Assembly: GCF_019264375.1 (NCBI RefSeq)
Contig: NZ_JAHVAI010000008.1
Span: 1 to 64,000 of the forward strand
Origin: Sedimentimonas flavescens
GTDB taxonomy: Bacteria > Pseudomonadota > Alphaproteobacteria > Rhodobacterales > Rhodobacteraceae
Length of the DNA stretch: 64,000 bases
Direction of reading: 5' to 3'
The position numbers and the translations under genes are program-made. Positions 1 through 9,378 of the stretch are shown piece by piece; the stretch's first letter is position 1; each line of letters begins with the position of its first letter. The notes beneath the pieces are model-generated. The model ran no database searches. It worked only from the letters and a program-made list of their open reading frames with translations, and had not been told where the DNA came from.

Positions 1-18
1 GAAATTGCCTTTGCCCAT
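1..18 (-). CDS. 5' end of a divergent gene leaving the window
   Basis: The minus strand shows an ATG at position 18 preceded by a strong AGGAGG ribosome site about 5 bases upstream, then codons for M-G-K-G-N-F before the window edge. Only six codons are visible, so the product cannot be named. It is divergent from cysD and shares the upstream region with it. Confidence 0.4.
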
Positions 19-365
19 CTCGGCCTCCTTGCCTCAAAATTAGGGAAGAAGGCGTCTACAGATCTAGGGGCTATTCAAAGCACTGATACGAGGCGAACAT
101 AGCTGAGGCGCTTGCTGCAGCGCAACCTTTCAATTCACGAAATCGTATGTGTCGATACAATTTTTCCGAGTGCACCCTTTACCGCCGAGTCAAACGCGCA
201 CAAAAATCGGGCAGGAACGACCTTCCGAAGTTTCGGATGCAAAGGCGGCCATTATCCCGACGTTAACGGCTAATCTTGAAAACTCTCCCCCCAAACAGAG
301 GTGCGTTCCGCCGCGACCGCTGATAGAAAAGCGCCAGACGAACCCGAGGGATGCAAAGCGCCGCC
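19..365. other. intergenic region upstream of cysD
   Basis: About 350 bases, less GC-rich than the genes around them. Short open frames here are not protein-like. The one structured element is a 14-base palindrome at 224-237 (TCCGAA-GT-TTCGGA), which could be an operator or a small hairpin. No clear promoter boxes or riboswitch were recognised. The cysD promoter must lie here. Confidence 0.5.
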
Positions 366-1268
366 ATGACAAAGAACCTCACCCATCTGCAACGCCTCGA
401 AGCCGAGAGCATCCACATCCTGCGCGAGGTGGTGGCCGAGGCCGAGAACCCCGTCATGCTCTATAGCGTGGGCAAGGACAGCGCGGTGATGCTGCATCTG
501 GCGAAAAAGGCCTTCTACCCGGCCCCGCCGCCCTTCCCGCTCCTGCATGTCGATACGACGTGGAAGTTCCGCGACATGTATGCGCTGCGCGACCGCGCGG
601 CGAAGGCGGCCGGGATGGAGCTTTTGGTCTATCAGAACCCCGAGGCGAAGGCGAAGGGCATCAACCCGTTCGACCACGGCTCGCTGCACACCGACATGTG
701 GAAGACCGAAGGGTTGAAGCAGGCGCTCGATCACTACGGGTTTGACGTGGCCTTCGGTGGCGCCCGCCGCGACGAGGAAAAAAGCCGCGCGAAAGAGCGC
801 GTGTTCTCGTTCCGCTCGGCCAATCACCGGTGGGACCCCAAGAACCAGCGCCCCGAGCTTTGGCGGCTTTACAATGCGCGCAAGGCCAAGGGCGAAAGCG
901 TGCGCGTCTTCCCGATCTCGAACTGGACCGAGTTGGACATCTGGCAATACATCCACCTTGAGGGGATCGAGATCGTGCCGCTTTACTTCTCGGCCCCGCG
1001 CCCGACCGTGGTGCGCGACGGGCTGATCCTGATGGTCGATGATGCGCGTTTCCCGCTGCGCGAGGGCGAAGAGCCCGTGATGCGCTCGGTCCGCTTCCGC
1101 ACCCTTGGCTGCTACCCGCTGACCGGCGCCGTCGAAAGCGAAGCGCAGACCCTGCCCGAGGTCATTCAGGAGATGCTCCTGACCACCACATCCGAGCGCC
1201 AGGGACGCGCGATCGACCACGATCAGGCCGCGTCGATGGAGAAGAAGAAACAGGAAGGCTATTTCTGA
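366..1268 (+). CDS. cysD: sulfate adenylyltransferase subunit 2
   Basis: Small catalytic subunit of ATP sulfurylase. With CysN it makes adenosine 5'-phosphosulfate (APS) from ATP and sulfate in the cytoplasm. The 300-residue length is normal for the family. The N-type ATP pyrophosphatase PP-loop SVGKDS lies at residues 34-39, and the C-terminal region carries the family's RFRTLGCYP and KKKQEGYF-type ending. The start at 366 (MTKNLTHL) matches the family. An in-frame ATG at 351 would add five residues but sits directly against the GAGGG ribosome site, so 366 is preferred without certainty. It is followed after 46 bases by the cysN-cysC fusion, forming a two-gene sulfate activation operon. It is equivalent to NodP of rhizobia. 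Confidence 0.95.
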   Translation: MTKNLTHLQRLEAESIHILREVVAEAENPVMLYSVGKDSAVMLHLAKKAFYPAPPPFPLLHVDTTWKFRDMYALRDRAAKAAGMELLVYQNPEAKAKGINPFDHGSLHTDMWKTEGLKQALDHYGFDVAFGGARRDEEKSRAKERVFSFRSANHRWDPKNQRPELWRLYNARKAKGESVRVFPISNWTELDIWQYIHLEGIEIVPLYFSAPRPTVVRDGLILMVDDARFPLREGEEPVMRSVRFRTLGCYPLTGAVESEAQTLPEVIQEMLLTTTSERQGRAIDHDQAASMEKKKQEGYF

Positions 1269-1314
1269 GCCCCTCCCCCCATCCGGCCCCGGCCGCTTGC
1301 GAGAAGACACGACC

Positions 1315-3216
1315 ATGACCGACCCCGTTTACAAGACCGACGCGCTGATCGCCCAGGATATCGACGCCTATCTTGAGGCGCATCAGCACAAGACCATGCT
1401 GCGCTTCATCACCTGCGGCTCGGTCGATGACGGCAAATCGACGCTGATCGGGCGGCTGCTTTACGACAGCAAGATGATCTTCGAGGACCAGCTGGCGGCG
1501 CTTGAGGCCGACAGCAAGCGCGTGGGCACGCAGGGGCAAGAGATCGACTTTGCGCTGCTGGTGGATGGCCTTGCGGCCGAGCGCGAACAGGGCATCACCA
1601 TCGACGTGGCCTACCGCTTCTTCGCGACCGAAAAGCGCAAGTTCATCGTTGCCGACACCCCCGGCCATGAGCAATACACCCGCAACATGGTGACTGGCGC
1701 CTCGACCGCCGATCTGGCCGTGATCCTGATCGACGCGCGCAAGGGCGTGCTGACGCAGACCCGCCGCCACAGCTACCTTGTGCATCAGCTCGGCATCCGC
1801 AACATCGTGCTGGCGGTCAACAAGATGGACCTCGTGGGCTACGATCAGGCGACCTTTGACGCCATCGTCGCCGATTATCGCGCCTTTGCCACCAGCATCG
1901 GGATCGAAGATTTCGTGGCCATGCCGATCTCGGGCTTCAAGGGCGACAACATCACCGCGCTCAGCGAGAACACGCCGTGGTACGCCGGCCCCGCGCTGCT
2001 GCCGCATCTTGAAACGGTCGAGCTGGACGCGACCTCGGATCAGGCACGCCCCTTCCGGATGCCGGTGCAATGGGTCAACCGCCCCAATCTCGACTTCCGC
2101 GGCTTTGCGGGGCTGATCGCCAGCGGCTCGGTCCGCCCTGGGGACGAGGTGCGCGTGCTGCCCTCGGGCAAGACCTCTACGGTCGCGCGGATCGTCAGCC
2201 TCGGCGGCGACCGTGACGAGGCCGTTGCGGGCGAATCCGTCACCATCACGCTCGCGGATGAGATCGACTGCTCGCGCGGGCAGGTGATCGTCGCCGCCAA
2301 GGAGCCGCTTGAGGTCGCCGACCAGTTCGAGGCCACCGTGGTCTGGATGGACGAGACCGAGATGGTTCCGGGCCGCGCCTATTGGCTCAAGATCGGCACG
2401 CAGACCGTCTCGGCGACGGTTCAGCACCCGAAATTCCAGATCAACGTCAACACGATGGAGCATCTGGCCGCGAAAACGCTGGATTTGAACGCGATCGGCG
2501 TGGCGAATATCACCACCGACCGCGCCATCCCCTTCGCGCCTTATGCCGAGAACCGAGATCTGGGCGGCTTCATCCTGATCGACAAGATGACCAACCACAC
2601 GGTCGCCGCCGGGATGATCCACTTCGCGCTGCGCCGCGCGCAGAACATCCACTGGCAGGCAACCGATCTTGGCCGTGATCACCATGCCGGGATGAAGAAC
2701 CAAAAGCCCGCCGTACTGTGGATGACCGGCCTTTCGGGCTCGGGCAAGTCCACGATCGCGAACATCGTCGAGAAGAAATTGGCGCGGATGAATCGCCACA
2801 CCTTCCTGCTGGATGGCGATAACGTGCGCCACGGGCTGAACAAGGATCTGGGCTTTACCGACGCCGACCGGGTAGAGAACATCCGCCGCGTGGGTGAGGT
2901 GGCCAAGTTGATGACCGACGCGGGCCTGATCGTGATCACCGCCTTCATCTCGCCCTTCCGGGCCGAGCGCGACATGGTGCGCGCGATGATGCAGCCGGGC
3001 GAATTCGTCGAGGTCTTCATCGACACCCCGCTTTCCGTCGCCGAAGGGCGCGACGTGAAGGGGCTTTACGCCAAGGCCCGCTCGGGCGCGCTGAAGAACT
3101 TCACCGGAATCGACTCGCCCTACGAGGCGCCGGACAGCCCCGAGATCCGCATCGATACCACGCAGATGACGCCCGAAGAGGCGGCCGATCTGATCATCGC
3201 CAAGCTGATCCCCTAA
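1315..3216 (+). CDS. cysNC: bifunctional sulfate adenylyltransferase subunit 1 / APS kinase
   Basis: A 633-residue fusion of CysN (GTPase regulatory subunit of ATP sulfurylase) and CysC (APS kinase, making PAPS). The GTPase half has P-loop GSVDDGKST at residues 35-43, [12 protein letters not shown] near 115 and NKMDLV near 169. The kinase half begins around residue 460 and has its own P-loop GLSGSGKST near 472-480 plus the [10 protein letters not shown] substrate motif. The same fusion occurs in NodQ and other alphaproteobacterial proteins. ATG 1315 is chosen ([15 protein letters not shown] upstream); an upstream in-frame TTG at 1297 is less likely. A strong terminator follows at once. Because PAPS is made, the product can serve sulfation as well as reductive assimilation. 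Confidence 0.95.
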   Translation: MTDPVYKTDALIAQDIDAYLEAHQHKTMLRFITCGSVDDGKSTLIGRLLYDSKMIFEDQLAALEADSKRVGTQGQEIDFALLVDGLAAEREQGITIDVAYRFFATEKRKFIVADTPGHEQYTRNMVTGASTADLAVILIDARKGVLTQTRRHSYLVHQLGIRNIVLAVNKMDLVGYDQATFDAIVADYRAFATSIGIEDFVAMPISGFKGDNITALSENTPWYAGPALLPHLETVELDATSDQARPFRMPVQWVNRPNLDFRGFAGLIASGSVRPGDEVRVLPSGKTSTVARIVSLGGDRDEAVAGESVTITLADEIDCSRGQVIVAAKEPLEVADQFEATVVWMDETEMVPGRAYWLKIGTQTVSATVQHPKFQINVNTMEHLAAKTLDLNAIGVANITTDRAIPFAPYAENRDLGGFILIDKMTNHTVAAGMIHFALRRAQNIHWQATDLGRDHHAGMKNQKPAVLWMTGLSGSGKSTIANIVEKKLARMNRHTFLLDGDNVRHGLNKDLGFTDADRVENIRRVGEVAKLMTDAGLIVITAFISPFRAERDMVRAMMQPGEFVEVFIDTPLSVAEGRDVKGLYAKARSGALKNFTGIDSPYEAPDSPEIRIDTTQMTPEEAADLIIAKLIP

Positions 3217-3225
3217 GGGACGAAG

Positions 3226-3251
3226 CGGCGGGGCCCCGGCCCCGCCGTTTT
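3226..3251 (+). terminator. intrinsic terminator after cysNC
   Basis: A perfect 10-base-pair GC stem (CGGCGGGGCC at 3226-3235, GGCCCCGCCG at 3238-3247) followed directly by TTTT at 3248-3251. It lies 9 bases past the cysNC stop and separates cysDNC from gmd. Confidence 0.85.
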
Positions 3252-3318
3252 CACTCCAAGGGCCTTGCCCAAATTCGTCAAACACGTAAAGGTTGCATTA
3301 ACGCAACCGAGGGATGTG

Positions 3319-4440
3319 ATGGCGAAGAAAGCCCTGATCACCGGCATCACCGGACAGGACGGCTCCTATCTGGCCGAATTCCTGCTGGCCAAGGGCTACG
3401 AGGTGCACGGCCTCAAGCGCCGCGCCTCGTCATTCAACACGCAGCGCATCGACCATATCTACCAGGACCCGCATGAGGACGCGCGCCGCCTGCACCTGCA
3501 TTACGGCGATCTGACCGACAGTTCCAACCTGACCCGCATCCTGGCGGCGGTGGAGCCCGACGAGGTCTATAACCTTGGCGCGCAAAGTCATGTAGCGGTC
3601 AGCTTCGAGGCGCCCGAATACACCGCAGATGTCGATGCCATGGGCACTCTGCGACTGCTTGAGGCGATCCGATTTCTGGGGCTGGAGCGCAAGACGCGCT
3701 TCTATCAGGCCTCGACCTCCGAGCTATACGGGCAGGTCCAGCACAGCCCGCAGAGTGAGTCGACGCCCTTCCACCCTCGCTCGCCCTATGCGGTGGCCAA
3801 GCTTTATGCCTATTGGATCACGGTGAACTACCGCGAGGCCTATGGCCTCTTTGCCTGCAACGGCATCCTCTTCAATCACGAATCCCCGCGCCGGGGCGAG
3901 ACTTTCGTGACCCGCAAGATCACGCGTGGGCTGACGAATATCGCGCAGGGGATCGAGGATTGCCTCTTCATGGGAAATATCGACGCCCGGCGTGATTGGG
4001 GCCACGCACGCGACTATGTGCGGGCGCAGTGGCTGATGCTGCAACAGGATGCGCCCGAGGATTTCGTGATCGCGACCGGGCAGCAGCACTCCGTGCGCGA
4101 CTTCATCCGCTGGTCGGCCGCCGAACTGGGCGTGGCGCTGCGCTTTGAGGGCGATGGCGTGGACGAGGTCGCGGTTGTCGAGCGCGTGACAAGCAACATG
4201 GCCCCGGCGCTGCGGCCCGGCCATGTGGTGATGCGCATCGACCCGCGTTACTTCCGCCCCGCCGAGGTCGAGACGCTGCTCGGCGATGCCTCGAAAGCCC
4301 GCGAAAAGCTTGAGTGGCAGCCCGAGGTCTCGGCCCGGCAGATCTGCGCCGAAATGGTGGCCGAGGATCTGCGCGCGGCACGGCGCCAGCGCCTGCTGAT
4401 GGAGAACGGCCTTGGGCTGCCGGTCTCGATTGCAAGCTGA
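3319..4440 (+). CDS. gmd: GDP-mannose 4,6-dehydratase
   Basis: Converts GDP-D-mannose to GDP-4-keto-6-deoxymannose, the first step to GDP-L-fucose and related 6-deoxyhexoses. It is an extended short-chain dehydrogenase of 373 residues. The Rossmann motif [10 protein letters not shown] begins near residue 9; the STSELYG active-site segment and the catalytic pair in SPYAVAKLY (YxxxK) are present, as is the [12 protein letters not shown] substrate loop. ATG 3319 has a GAGGG ribosome site just upstream, and an in-frame start at 3265 is not supported. It lies 7 bases from fcl, so the two are co-transcribed. The cysNC terminator makes this a new transcript. Confidence 0.95.
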   Translation: MAKKALITGITGQDGSYLAEFLLAKGYEVHGLKRRASSFNTQRIDHIYQDPHEDARRLHLHYGDLTDSSNLTRILAAVEPDEVYNLGAQSHVAVSFEAPEYTADVDAMGTLRLLEAIRFLGLERKTRFYQASTSELYGQVQHSPQSESTPFHPRSPYAVAKLYAYWITVNYREAYGLFACNGILFNHESPRRGETFVTRKITRGLTNIAQGIEDCLFMGNIDARRDWGHARDYVRAQWLMLQQDAPEDFVIATGQQHSVRDFIRWSAAELGVALRFEGDGVDEVAVVERVTSNMAPALRPGHVVMRIDPRYFRPAEVETLLGDASKAREKLEWQPEVSARQICAEMVAEDLRAARRQRLLMENGLGLPVSIAS

Positions 4441-4447
4441 GGCCGGA

Positions 4448-5404
4448 ATGCGGATTTTCCTTGCGGGTCATCGGGGCATGGTGGGCAGCGCGATATTGCG
4501 GCGACTGTCGGCCGACGGGGCCGATGTCATCACCCGCGAACGCGCCGCGCTCAACCTGACAGATCAGGCCGCAGTGCGCCGCTTCATGCAGTCCGAACGC
4601 CCCGATCAGGTCATCCTGGCCGCCGCACGGGTCGGCGGCATTCATGCCAACGCCACGCGCCCGGCCGAGTTCCTCTATGAGAACCTGATGATCGAAGCGA
4701 ATGTCATCCATCAGGCCCATGCGGCGGGGGTGAGGCGGCTTTTGTTCCTCGGATCATCCTGCATCTATCCGCGCGCGGCTGCGCAGCCCATGCCCGAGGA
4801 GGCACTGCTGAGCGGCGCGCTCGAACCCACGAACGAGCCCTACGCCATCGCGAAAATCGCCGGGATCAAGCTCTGCGAAAGCTACAATCGCCAGCACGGC
4901 ACCGACTTTCGCGCGCTGATGCCCACCAATCTTTATGGCCCGGGCGACAACTTCCACCCCGAGAACAGCCATGTCCTGCCCGCCCTGCTGCGCCGCTTCC
5001 ATGAGGCCGTGCTGCGCGGCGAGGATGAGGTCACAATCTGGGGCAGCGGCACCCCCCTGCGTGAGTTCCTGCATGTAGACGATCTGGCCGAGGCCGCCCT
5101 GTTCGCGATGGCCGTGCCGGCCGAGGTCTGGCGCGCGCAGACACAACCCATGTGCAGCCATATCAATGTTGGCACAGGGTCCGAGATCAGCATCGCGGAT
5201 CTGGCGCGGATGATCGCGGGGGTCAGCAGTTTCGCGGGCCGGATCGTGTTCGATCCCACGCGCACCGATGGCGCGCCGCGCAAGCTGCTGGATGTCAGCC
5301 GCCTCGCCGGGATGGGCTGGCGCGCCCGCATCGCCCTGCCCGATGGCCTAGCGCAAACCTACCGCTGGTATTGCGACAATCAGCACGGCCTGCGGCAGTC
5401 CTGA
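4448..5404 (+). CDS. fcl: GDP-L-fucose synthase
   Basis: Bifunctional 3,5-epimerase/4-reductase that finishes GDP-L-fucose from the Gmd product. 318 residues, normal for the family. The nucleotide-binding motif [11 protein letters not shown] is at residues 6-16, the SSCIYP loop carries the catalytic Ser and Cys, and YAIAK provides the YxxxK pair. ATG 4448 starts 7 bases after the gmd stop. No glycosyltransferase or sulfotransferase is adjacent, so where the fucose goes is not shown here. Pairing with a PAPS-making cysDNC recalls rhizobial nodPQ with noeL/nolK. Confidence 0.94.
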   Translation: MRIFLAGHRGMVGSAILRRLSADGADVITRERAALNLTDQAAVRRFMQSERPDQVILAAARVGGIHANATRPAEFLYENLMIEANVIHQAHAAGVRRLLFLGSSCIYPRAAAQPMPEEALLSGALEPTNEPYAIAKIAGIKLCESYNRQHGTDFRALMPTNLYGPGDNFHPENSHVLPALLRRFHEAVLRGEDEVTIWGSGTPLREFLHVDDLAEAALFAMAVPAEVWRAQTQPMCSHINVGTGSEISIADLARMIAGVSSFAGRIVFDPTRTDGAPRKLLDVSRLAGMGWRARIALPDGLAQTYRWYCDNQHGLRQS

Positions 5405-5477
5405 AGCAGCCCGTCCAGCTTGCACCCGCGCGGGCGCTCGGGTCATATTGCCCGACCGCGACATGACAGGACCGCCC

Positions 5478-6224
5478 ATGACCGAGATGACCACCTTCGC
5501 CGAAGAGCTTCTGGCCGCCTATCGCGCGGGAACCCGGATCGCACCGCAGGGGGCGCTGCCGACCTCGGCGGCACAGGCCTATGTGGTGCAGTCGCATATG
5601 CTGGCAGCGCTTGGCCCGGCGGGCGGCTTCAAGGTGGGGCTGAAACCCGACGCGCCGCCGATCATGGCGCCGATCATGGCCGCGCGCTGTCAGCCCTCTG
5701 GCAGCCGCTACCCGGTCGCGGACCGTATCGGGGTCGAGCTTGAGGTCGGCTGGAAGATCATCGCCCCCCTGCCCGATCCCGCGCAGCCCGACTACCTGCG
5801 CGCGGTGACGTCCTGCATCGTCCCCCTGCCGGTGATCGAGTTGGTCGATACGCGCATCAGCGGCCCGGCGGCGGCCGACCCGCTGGTGAAACTCGCGGAT
5901 TTCCAGATCAATTCCGGGCTGATTCTAGGCGCCCCGCTGGCCGATTGGGATGGTGGCGATTTCACCCACCTGACGGGCCGGATGCAGGCAGGCGCGCAGG
6001 TTTTGCTGGACGGCACGACCGAGGTGCCCGGCGGCTCGGCCCTTGGCACCCTGCACGCGCTGCACCGCGCGATCGGCGATCACTGCGGCGGGCTGCAACC
6101 CGGCCAGATCGTCATCACCGGCACGATCCACCCGCTCACCTATGTCCCCGGCAATATCGAGGTCAGGGGCGAGATTTCGGGTCTCGGGACTGTTTCGGTC
6201 AGCCTCGAGACCCTCTCCGCCTAA
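5478..6224 (+). CDS. 2-keto-4-pentenoate hydratase / fumarylacetoacetase-superfamily protein
   Basis: 248 residues related to the hydratase/decarboxylase branch (MhpD-like) of the fumarylacetoacetate hydrolase superfamily. Family signatures visible are GFKVGLK, the acidic metal-site segment GVELEVGWKI, and the C-terminal GDHCGGLQPGQIVITGTIHP. Such enzymes hydrate 2-hydroxypenta-2,4-dienoates or decarboxylate oxalocrotonate in meta-cleavage pathways, but no aromatic ring-cleavage gene is nearby, so the substrate is unknown. Start 5478 is chosen because AGGA lies 7 bases upstream; ATG 5463 and 5448 are alternatives. It converges on cysK with only 5 bases between the stops. Confidence 0.75.
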   Translation: MTEMTTFAEELLAAYRAGTRIAPQGALPTSAAQAYVVQSHMLAALGPAGGFKVGLKPDAPPIMAPIMAARCQPSGSRYPVADRIGVELEVGWKIIAPLPDPAQPDYLRAVTSCIVPLPVIELVDTRISGPAAADPLVKLADFQINSGLILGAPLADWDGGDFTHLTGRMQAGAQVLLDGTTEVPGGSALGTLHALHRAIGDHCGGLQPGQIVITGTIHPLTYVPGNIEVRGEISGLGTVSVSLETLSA

Positions 6225-6229
6225 GCGGT

Positions 6230-7309
6230 TCAGCCCATCTGGAAGCCGGGCGTCGAGAGCGAGATCGACTGCTCTTCCGCGTCCATGTCATCGACGATCC
6301 CGTCAAACAGTGGCGTGGTCATGTAACGCTCGCCGGTGTCGGGCAGCATCGCCAGGATGACCGAGCCGGGCGCGGCGCGCTCGGCCACCTGCATCGCGAC
6401 GGCAAAGCTCGACCCGCCGGAAATCCCGGTCAGAATACCTTCCTGCGCCGCCAGCTTGCGGGCCCAGGCCACGCCCTCGGCGCCGGCAACCGGGATCAGC
6501 TCGTCATAGCCGCCGTTGTCGAGCGCCTCTTGCAACACGAGCGGGATGAAATCCGGGGTCCAGCCCTGAATCGGGTGCGGCTCGAACGCGGGATGGCTGA
6601 CCGCGGGCGAGCCATCCGAACCGCGCTCCTGCGCGATATCGCTGGCCACCAGTGCCGCGTTGGCAGGCTCGGACAGCACGATCTTGGTTTCGGGCCGCTC
6701 GCGCCGCAGAACGCGGGCAAGGCCCGTCACGGTGCCGCCGGTGCCATAGCCCGTGACGAAGTAATCAAGCCGGTCCCCCGCGAAATCGGCGAGGATCTCG
6801 CGCGCGGTGGTGCTTTCGTGAATATCGGCATTGGCGTCGGTCTCGAACTGCCGCGCCAGAAACCAGCCATGCTGCTCGGCCAGTTCAACCGCCTTGCGAT
6901 ACATGCCGGTGCCCTTCTGGGCACGCGGGGTCAGGATCACCTTGGCACCCAGCATCCGCATCAGCTTGCGCCGCTCGATCGAGAAGCTGTCGGCCATGGT
7001 CACCACAAGCGGGTAGCCCTTCTGCGCGCAGACCATCGCTAGGCCGATCCCGGTATTGCCGCTGGTGGCCTCGACCACCGTCTGGCCGGGCTTGAGCGCG
7101 CCCGAACGCTCGGCCGCCTCGATGATGTTCAGCGCAAGGCGATCCTTGACCGAACTGGCCGGGTTGAAGAACTCGGCCTTCACATACATGCGTACGCCTT
7201 CGGGCGCGAGGTTGTTGATGCGAATGACGGGCGTATCCCCGACCGCATCCAGAATGCTGTCGTAAAGCCGCCCGCGCCCATGCGTCGTGCGAATACCCTG
7301 TTCGGCCAT
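6230..7309 (-). CDS. cysK: cysteine synthase (O-acetylserine sulfhydrylase)
   Basis: PLP enzyme that makes L-cysteine from O-acetylserine and sulfide. 359 residues, slightly long for CysK (about 310-325) because of N- and C-terminal extensions. The PLP lysine is K55 in the motif NPASSVKDR; the substrate loop TSGNTGIGLAM and the phosphate-binding GTGGTVTG are intact. It starts at ATG 7309; the frame stays open upstream to 7609, but that stretch does not look like CysK. Convergent with the hydratase gene and divergent from the acyl-CoA synthetase. Its role fits the sulfate activation genes 3 kb away, though the APS/PAPS and sulfite reductase genes are not in the window. Confidence 0.92.
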   Translation of the reverse strand: MAEQGIRTTHGRGRLYDSILDAVGDTPVIRINNLAPEGVRMYVKAEFFNPASSVKDRLALNIIEAAERSGALKPGQTVVEATSGNTGIGLAMVCAQKGYPLVVTMADSFSIERRKLMRMLGAKVILTPRAQKGTGMYRKAVELAEQHGWFLARQFETDANADIHESTTAREILADFAGDRLDYFVTGYGTGGTVTGLARVLRRERPETKIVLSEPANAALVASDIAQERGSDGSPAVSHPAFEPHPIQGWTPDFIPLVLQEALDNGGYDELIPVAGAEGVAWARKLAAQEGILTGISGGSSFAVAMQVAERAAPGSVILAMLPDTGERYMTTPLFDGIVDDMDAEEQSISLSTPGFQMG

Positions 7310-7473
7310 TGTGCAGTCCCCCCTGTCTTTTTCCGACCGCGAAAACGCGTGGGCAAAGTGTAGCGCGTCGGCGCGCGCAAGACACAGGGAAACGCGTCTA
7401 ACCCACCTATAAAGACAGGTTTTCCGCCAGCGGCACATTGCGCGAACCGACTGCCCAAACTCGGCTTTCCGGC

Positions 7474-7488
7474 TGGACAGATTGTCCA
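7474..7488. promoter_or_regulatory. palindromic operator candidate between cysK and the acyl-CoA synthetase
   Basis: A perfect 6-3-6 inverted repeat, TGGACA-GAT-TGTCCA, in the 286-base divergent intergenic region (7310-7595), 108 bases before the synthetase start. Size and symmetry suit a TetR, GntR or MarR dimer, but no such regulator is adjacent, so the binding protein is unknown. Confidence 0.45.
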
Positions 7489-7595
7489 TGCGACCCTGCG
7501 TCACCTTCATGCCCGGTGGACAGCGAAGGCCACGCGCGCTTTTCTGTGAGCGGAGGAGGCGAGCCTGGTTTCCGGGCCTCGCAGGGGAGATCATC

Positions 7596-9263
7596 ATGCT
7601 GTCGGCCAAGGGCAGTTATGCCGCCACACGCGCCGCGTTTCAGTGGGATATTCCCGCGCGCTACAATATCGGCGTCGATGTCTGCGACCGTTGGGCCGCG
7701 ACCGAACCCGACCGCGTCGCGTTGATCGAGGTCGCGGATGACGGCTACGGCGCGATGCGCGAAACCAGCTACGCCGAGTTGCGCGATGCCTCGAACCGCT
7801 TTGCCAATGTGCTGCGGGGTCTCGGGTTGGGCGCGAATGGGGAGGAGGCCGGTGACCGGGTGGCGATCTTGCTGCCCCAACAGCGCGAGACCGCCATCGC
7901 GCATATCGCGGCCTTCAAGGCGGGCTGCGTGTCGCTTCCGCTCTTCACGCTCTTTGGCCCCGACGCGCTCTTGCTGCGGCTGCGCGACAGCGGCGCGCGG
8001 GTTCTGGTGACCGACAGCGCAAGTCTGCCGATGATCCGGGCCATCCACGACGCGCTGCCGGAATTGCAGACGATCTTCACCGTCGATGGTGCCAATGCGG
8101 GAACACAGGATTTCGCGGCCGCCTGCGCCAACGCCTCGCCCCTATTCACGCCGGTGGACAGTGGGGCCGAAGCGCCAGCCATCCTGATCTATACCTCGGG
8201 AACGACGGGCAACCCCAAGGGCGCGCTCCATGCGCACCGTGTCTTGCTCGGCCATCTGCCGGGGATCGAGATGAGCCACGACTTCCTGCCCCAGCCCGGC
8301 GATCGGATCTGGACCCCTGCGGACTGGGCCTGGATCGGCGGGCTCCTCGATGTGCTTCTGCCCGCGCTGCATCACGGTGTGCCGGTGGTCGCCTGCCGCT
8401 TTCGCAAGTTCTCGGCCAGAGCGGCGGCGGACCTGATCCGGCGGCTGGATATCCGCAACGCCTTCCTGCCGCCGACCGCGCTCAAGATGATGAAGGCCGA
8501 CCCGGAGAGCCTGAACTGGGGCATCCGGATGCGCTCGGTCGCAAGCGGGGGCGAGCCACTAGGCGCCCAGTTGCTTGAATGGGGCCGCGCGGCACTCGGC
8601 GTCACGATCAACGAGTTCTACGGGCAAACCGAGTGCAACATGGTGGTTTCCAGCTGTGCGGCCCTTGCCCCTTCGGCAGCGAGCGTCATGGGCTGGCCCG
8701 TCCCCGGCCATGAGGTCGACGTTATCGACGAGAAGACCGGGCTGCGCCTTGCCCCCGGTGTGGAAGGCGCGATCGCCATCCTGTCGCCCGACCCGGTGAT
8801 GTTCCTTGGCTATTGGCGCCAACCCGCTGCCACGGAAGCAAAATTCGTAACCGGACCCAAGGGGCGCTGGCTCGTGACGGGCGACCGGGGCGAGCGCTGC
8901 GCCGACGGGCGGCTGCGCTTCAAGGGGCGTGACGACGATATCATCTCAACCGGCGGGTATCGCGTCGGTCCGGCAGAAATCGAGGACTGCCTGATTGCGC
9001 ATCCGGCCATCGCCATGGCGGGCGTCGTTGGTCAACCCGATCCGCTGCGCGGCGAGATCGTCGCGGCCTTCATCACCCTGCGTCCCGGCTTCGCCCCCAC
9101 CGAAGCGCTGCGGGCTGAAATCGCCGCCCATGTCCGCGACCGGTTGGCCGCCTATGAATACCCGCGCGCGATCTACTTCACGGCCGATCTGCCCGTTACG
9201 ACGACAGGCAAGATCATCCGCAACGCATTGCGCCAGCGCCTGATCGACGGGCAGCCCGAGTGA
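7596..9263 (+). CDS. AMP-dependent acyl-CoA synthetase (acetyl-CoA synthetase-like)
   Basis: 555-residue member of the ANL superfamily that activates a carboxylic acid to its CoA thioester through an acyl-AMP. Visible motifs: the ATP loop IYTSGTTGNPKGALH near residue 200, YGQTECN near 342, TGDRG near 427, the hinge GRDDDIISTGGYRVGP, and the C-terminal catalytic lysine in TTTGKIIRNALR. The TSGTTGNPKG/GGYRVGP pattern is nearest to medium-chain or acetyl/propionyl-type synthetases (AcsM/ACSF-like), but the substrate cannot be read. ATG 7596 has an AGGGGAGA ribosome site; a longer frame to 7482 is not supported. It is a single-gene unit facing the kinase gene tail-to-tail. Confidence 0.85.
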   Translation: MLSAKGSYAATRAAFQWDIPARYNIGVDVCDRWAATEPDRVALIEVADDGYGAMRETSYAELRDASNRFANVLRGLGLGANGEEAGDRVAILLPQQRETAIAHIAAFKAGCVSLPLFTLFGPDALLLRLRDSGARVLVTDSASLPMIRAIHDALPELQTIFTVDGANAGTQDFAAACANASPLFTPVDSGAEAPAILIYTSGTTGNPKGALHAHRVLLGHLPGIEMSHDFLPQPGDRIWTPADWAWIGGLLDVLLPALHHGVPVVACRFRKFSARAAADLIRRLDIRNAFLPPTALKMMKADPESLNWGIRMRSVASGGEPLGAQLLEWGRAALGVTINEFYGQTECNMVVSSCAALAPSAASVMGWPVPGHEVDVIDEKTGLRLAPGVEGAIAILSPDPVMFLGYWRQPAATEAKFVTGPKGRWLVTGDRGERCADGRLRFKGRDDDIISTGGYRVGPAEIEDCLIAHPAIAMAGVVGQPDPLRGEIVAAFITLRPGFAPTEALRAEIAAHVRDRLAAYEYPRAIYFTADLPVTTTGKIIRNALRQRLIDGQPE

Positions 9264-9314
9264 CCGAGCACCCCGCTCGAACGTGAGCCGTCCCCGCGCA
9301 TCGCCATTGTGAAT

Positions 9315-9344
9315 GGCGCCAGGGAACCGATGGCCCCTGGCGCC
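9315..9344. terminator. hairpin between convergent acyl-CoA synthetase and kinase genes
   Basis: A perfect 10-base-pair inverted repeat, GGCGCCAGGG (9315-9324) and CCCTGGCGCC (9335-9344), with a 10-base loop, in the 115-base gap between the two converging stops. There is no U-run on either side, so this may be a bidirectional, partly factor-dependent terminator. Confidence 0.55.
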
Positions 9345-9378
9345 TGCAGAGAAGAGAGAAACTCTGCCGGGAACGTCG

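Noticed and set aside
1162-3285. A 707-codon minus-strand open frame opposite cysNC
   Set aside because: Antisense shadow: low-complexity composition and no recognisable motif, and the plus strand is an unambiguous CysN-CysC fusion.
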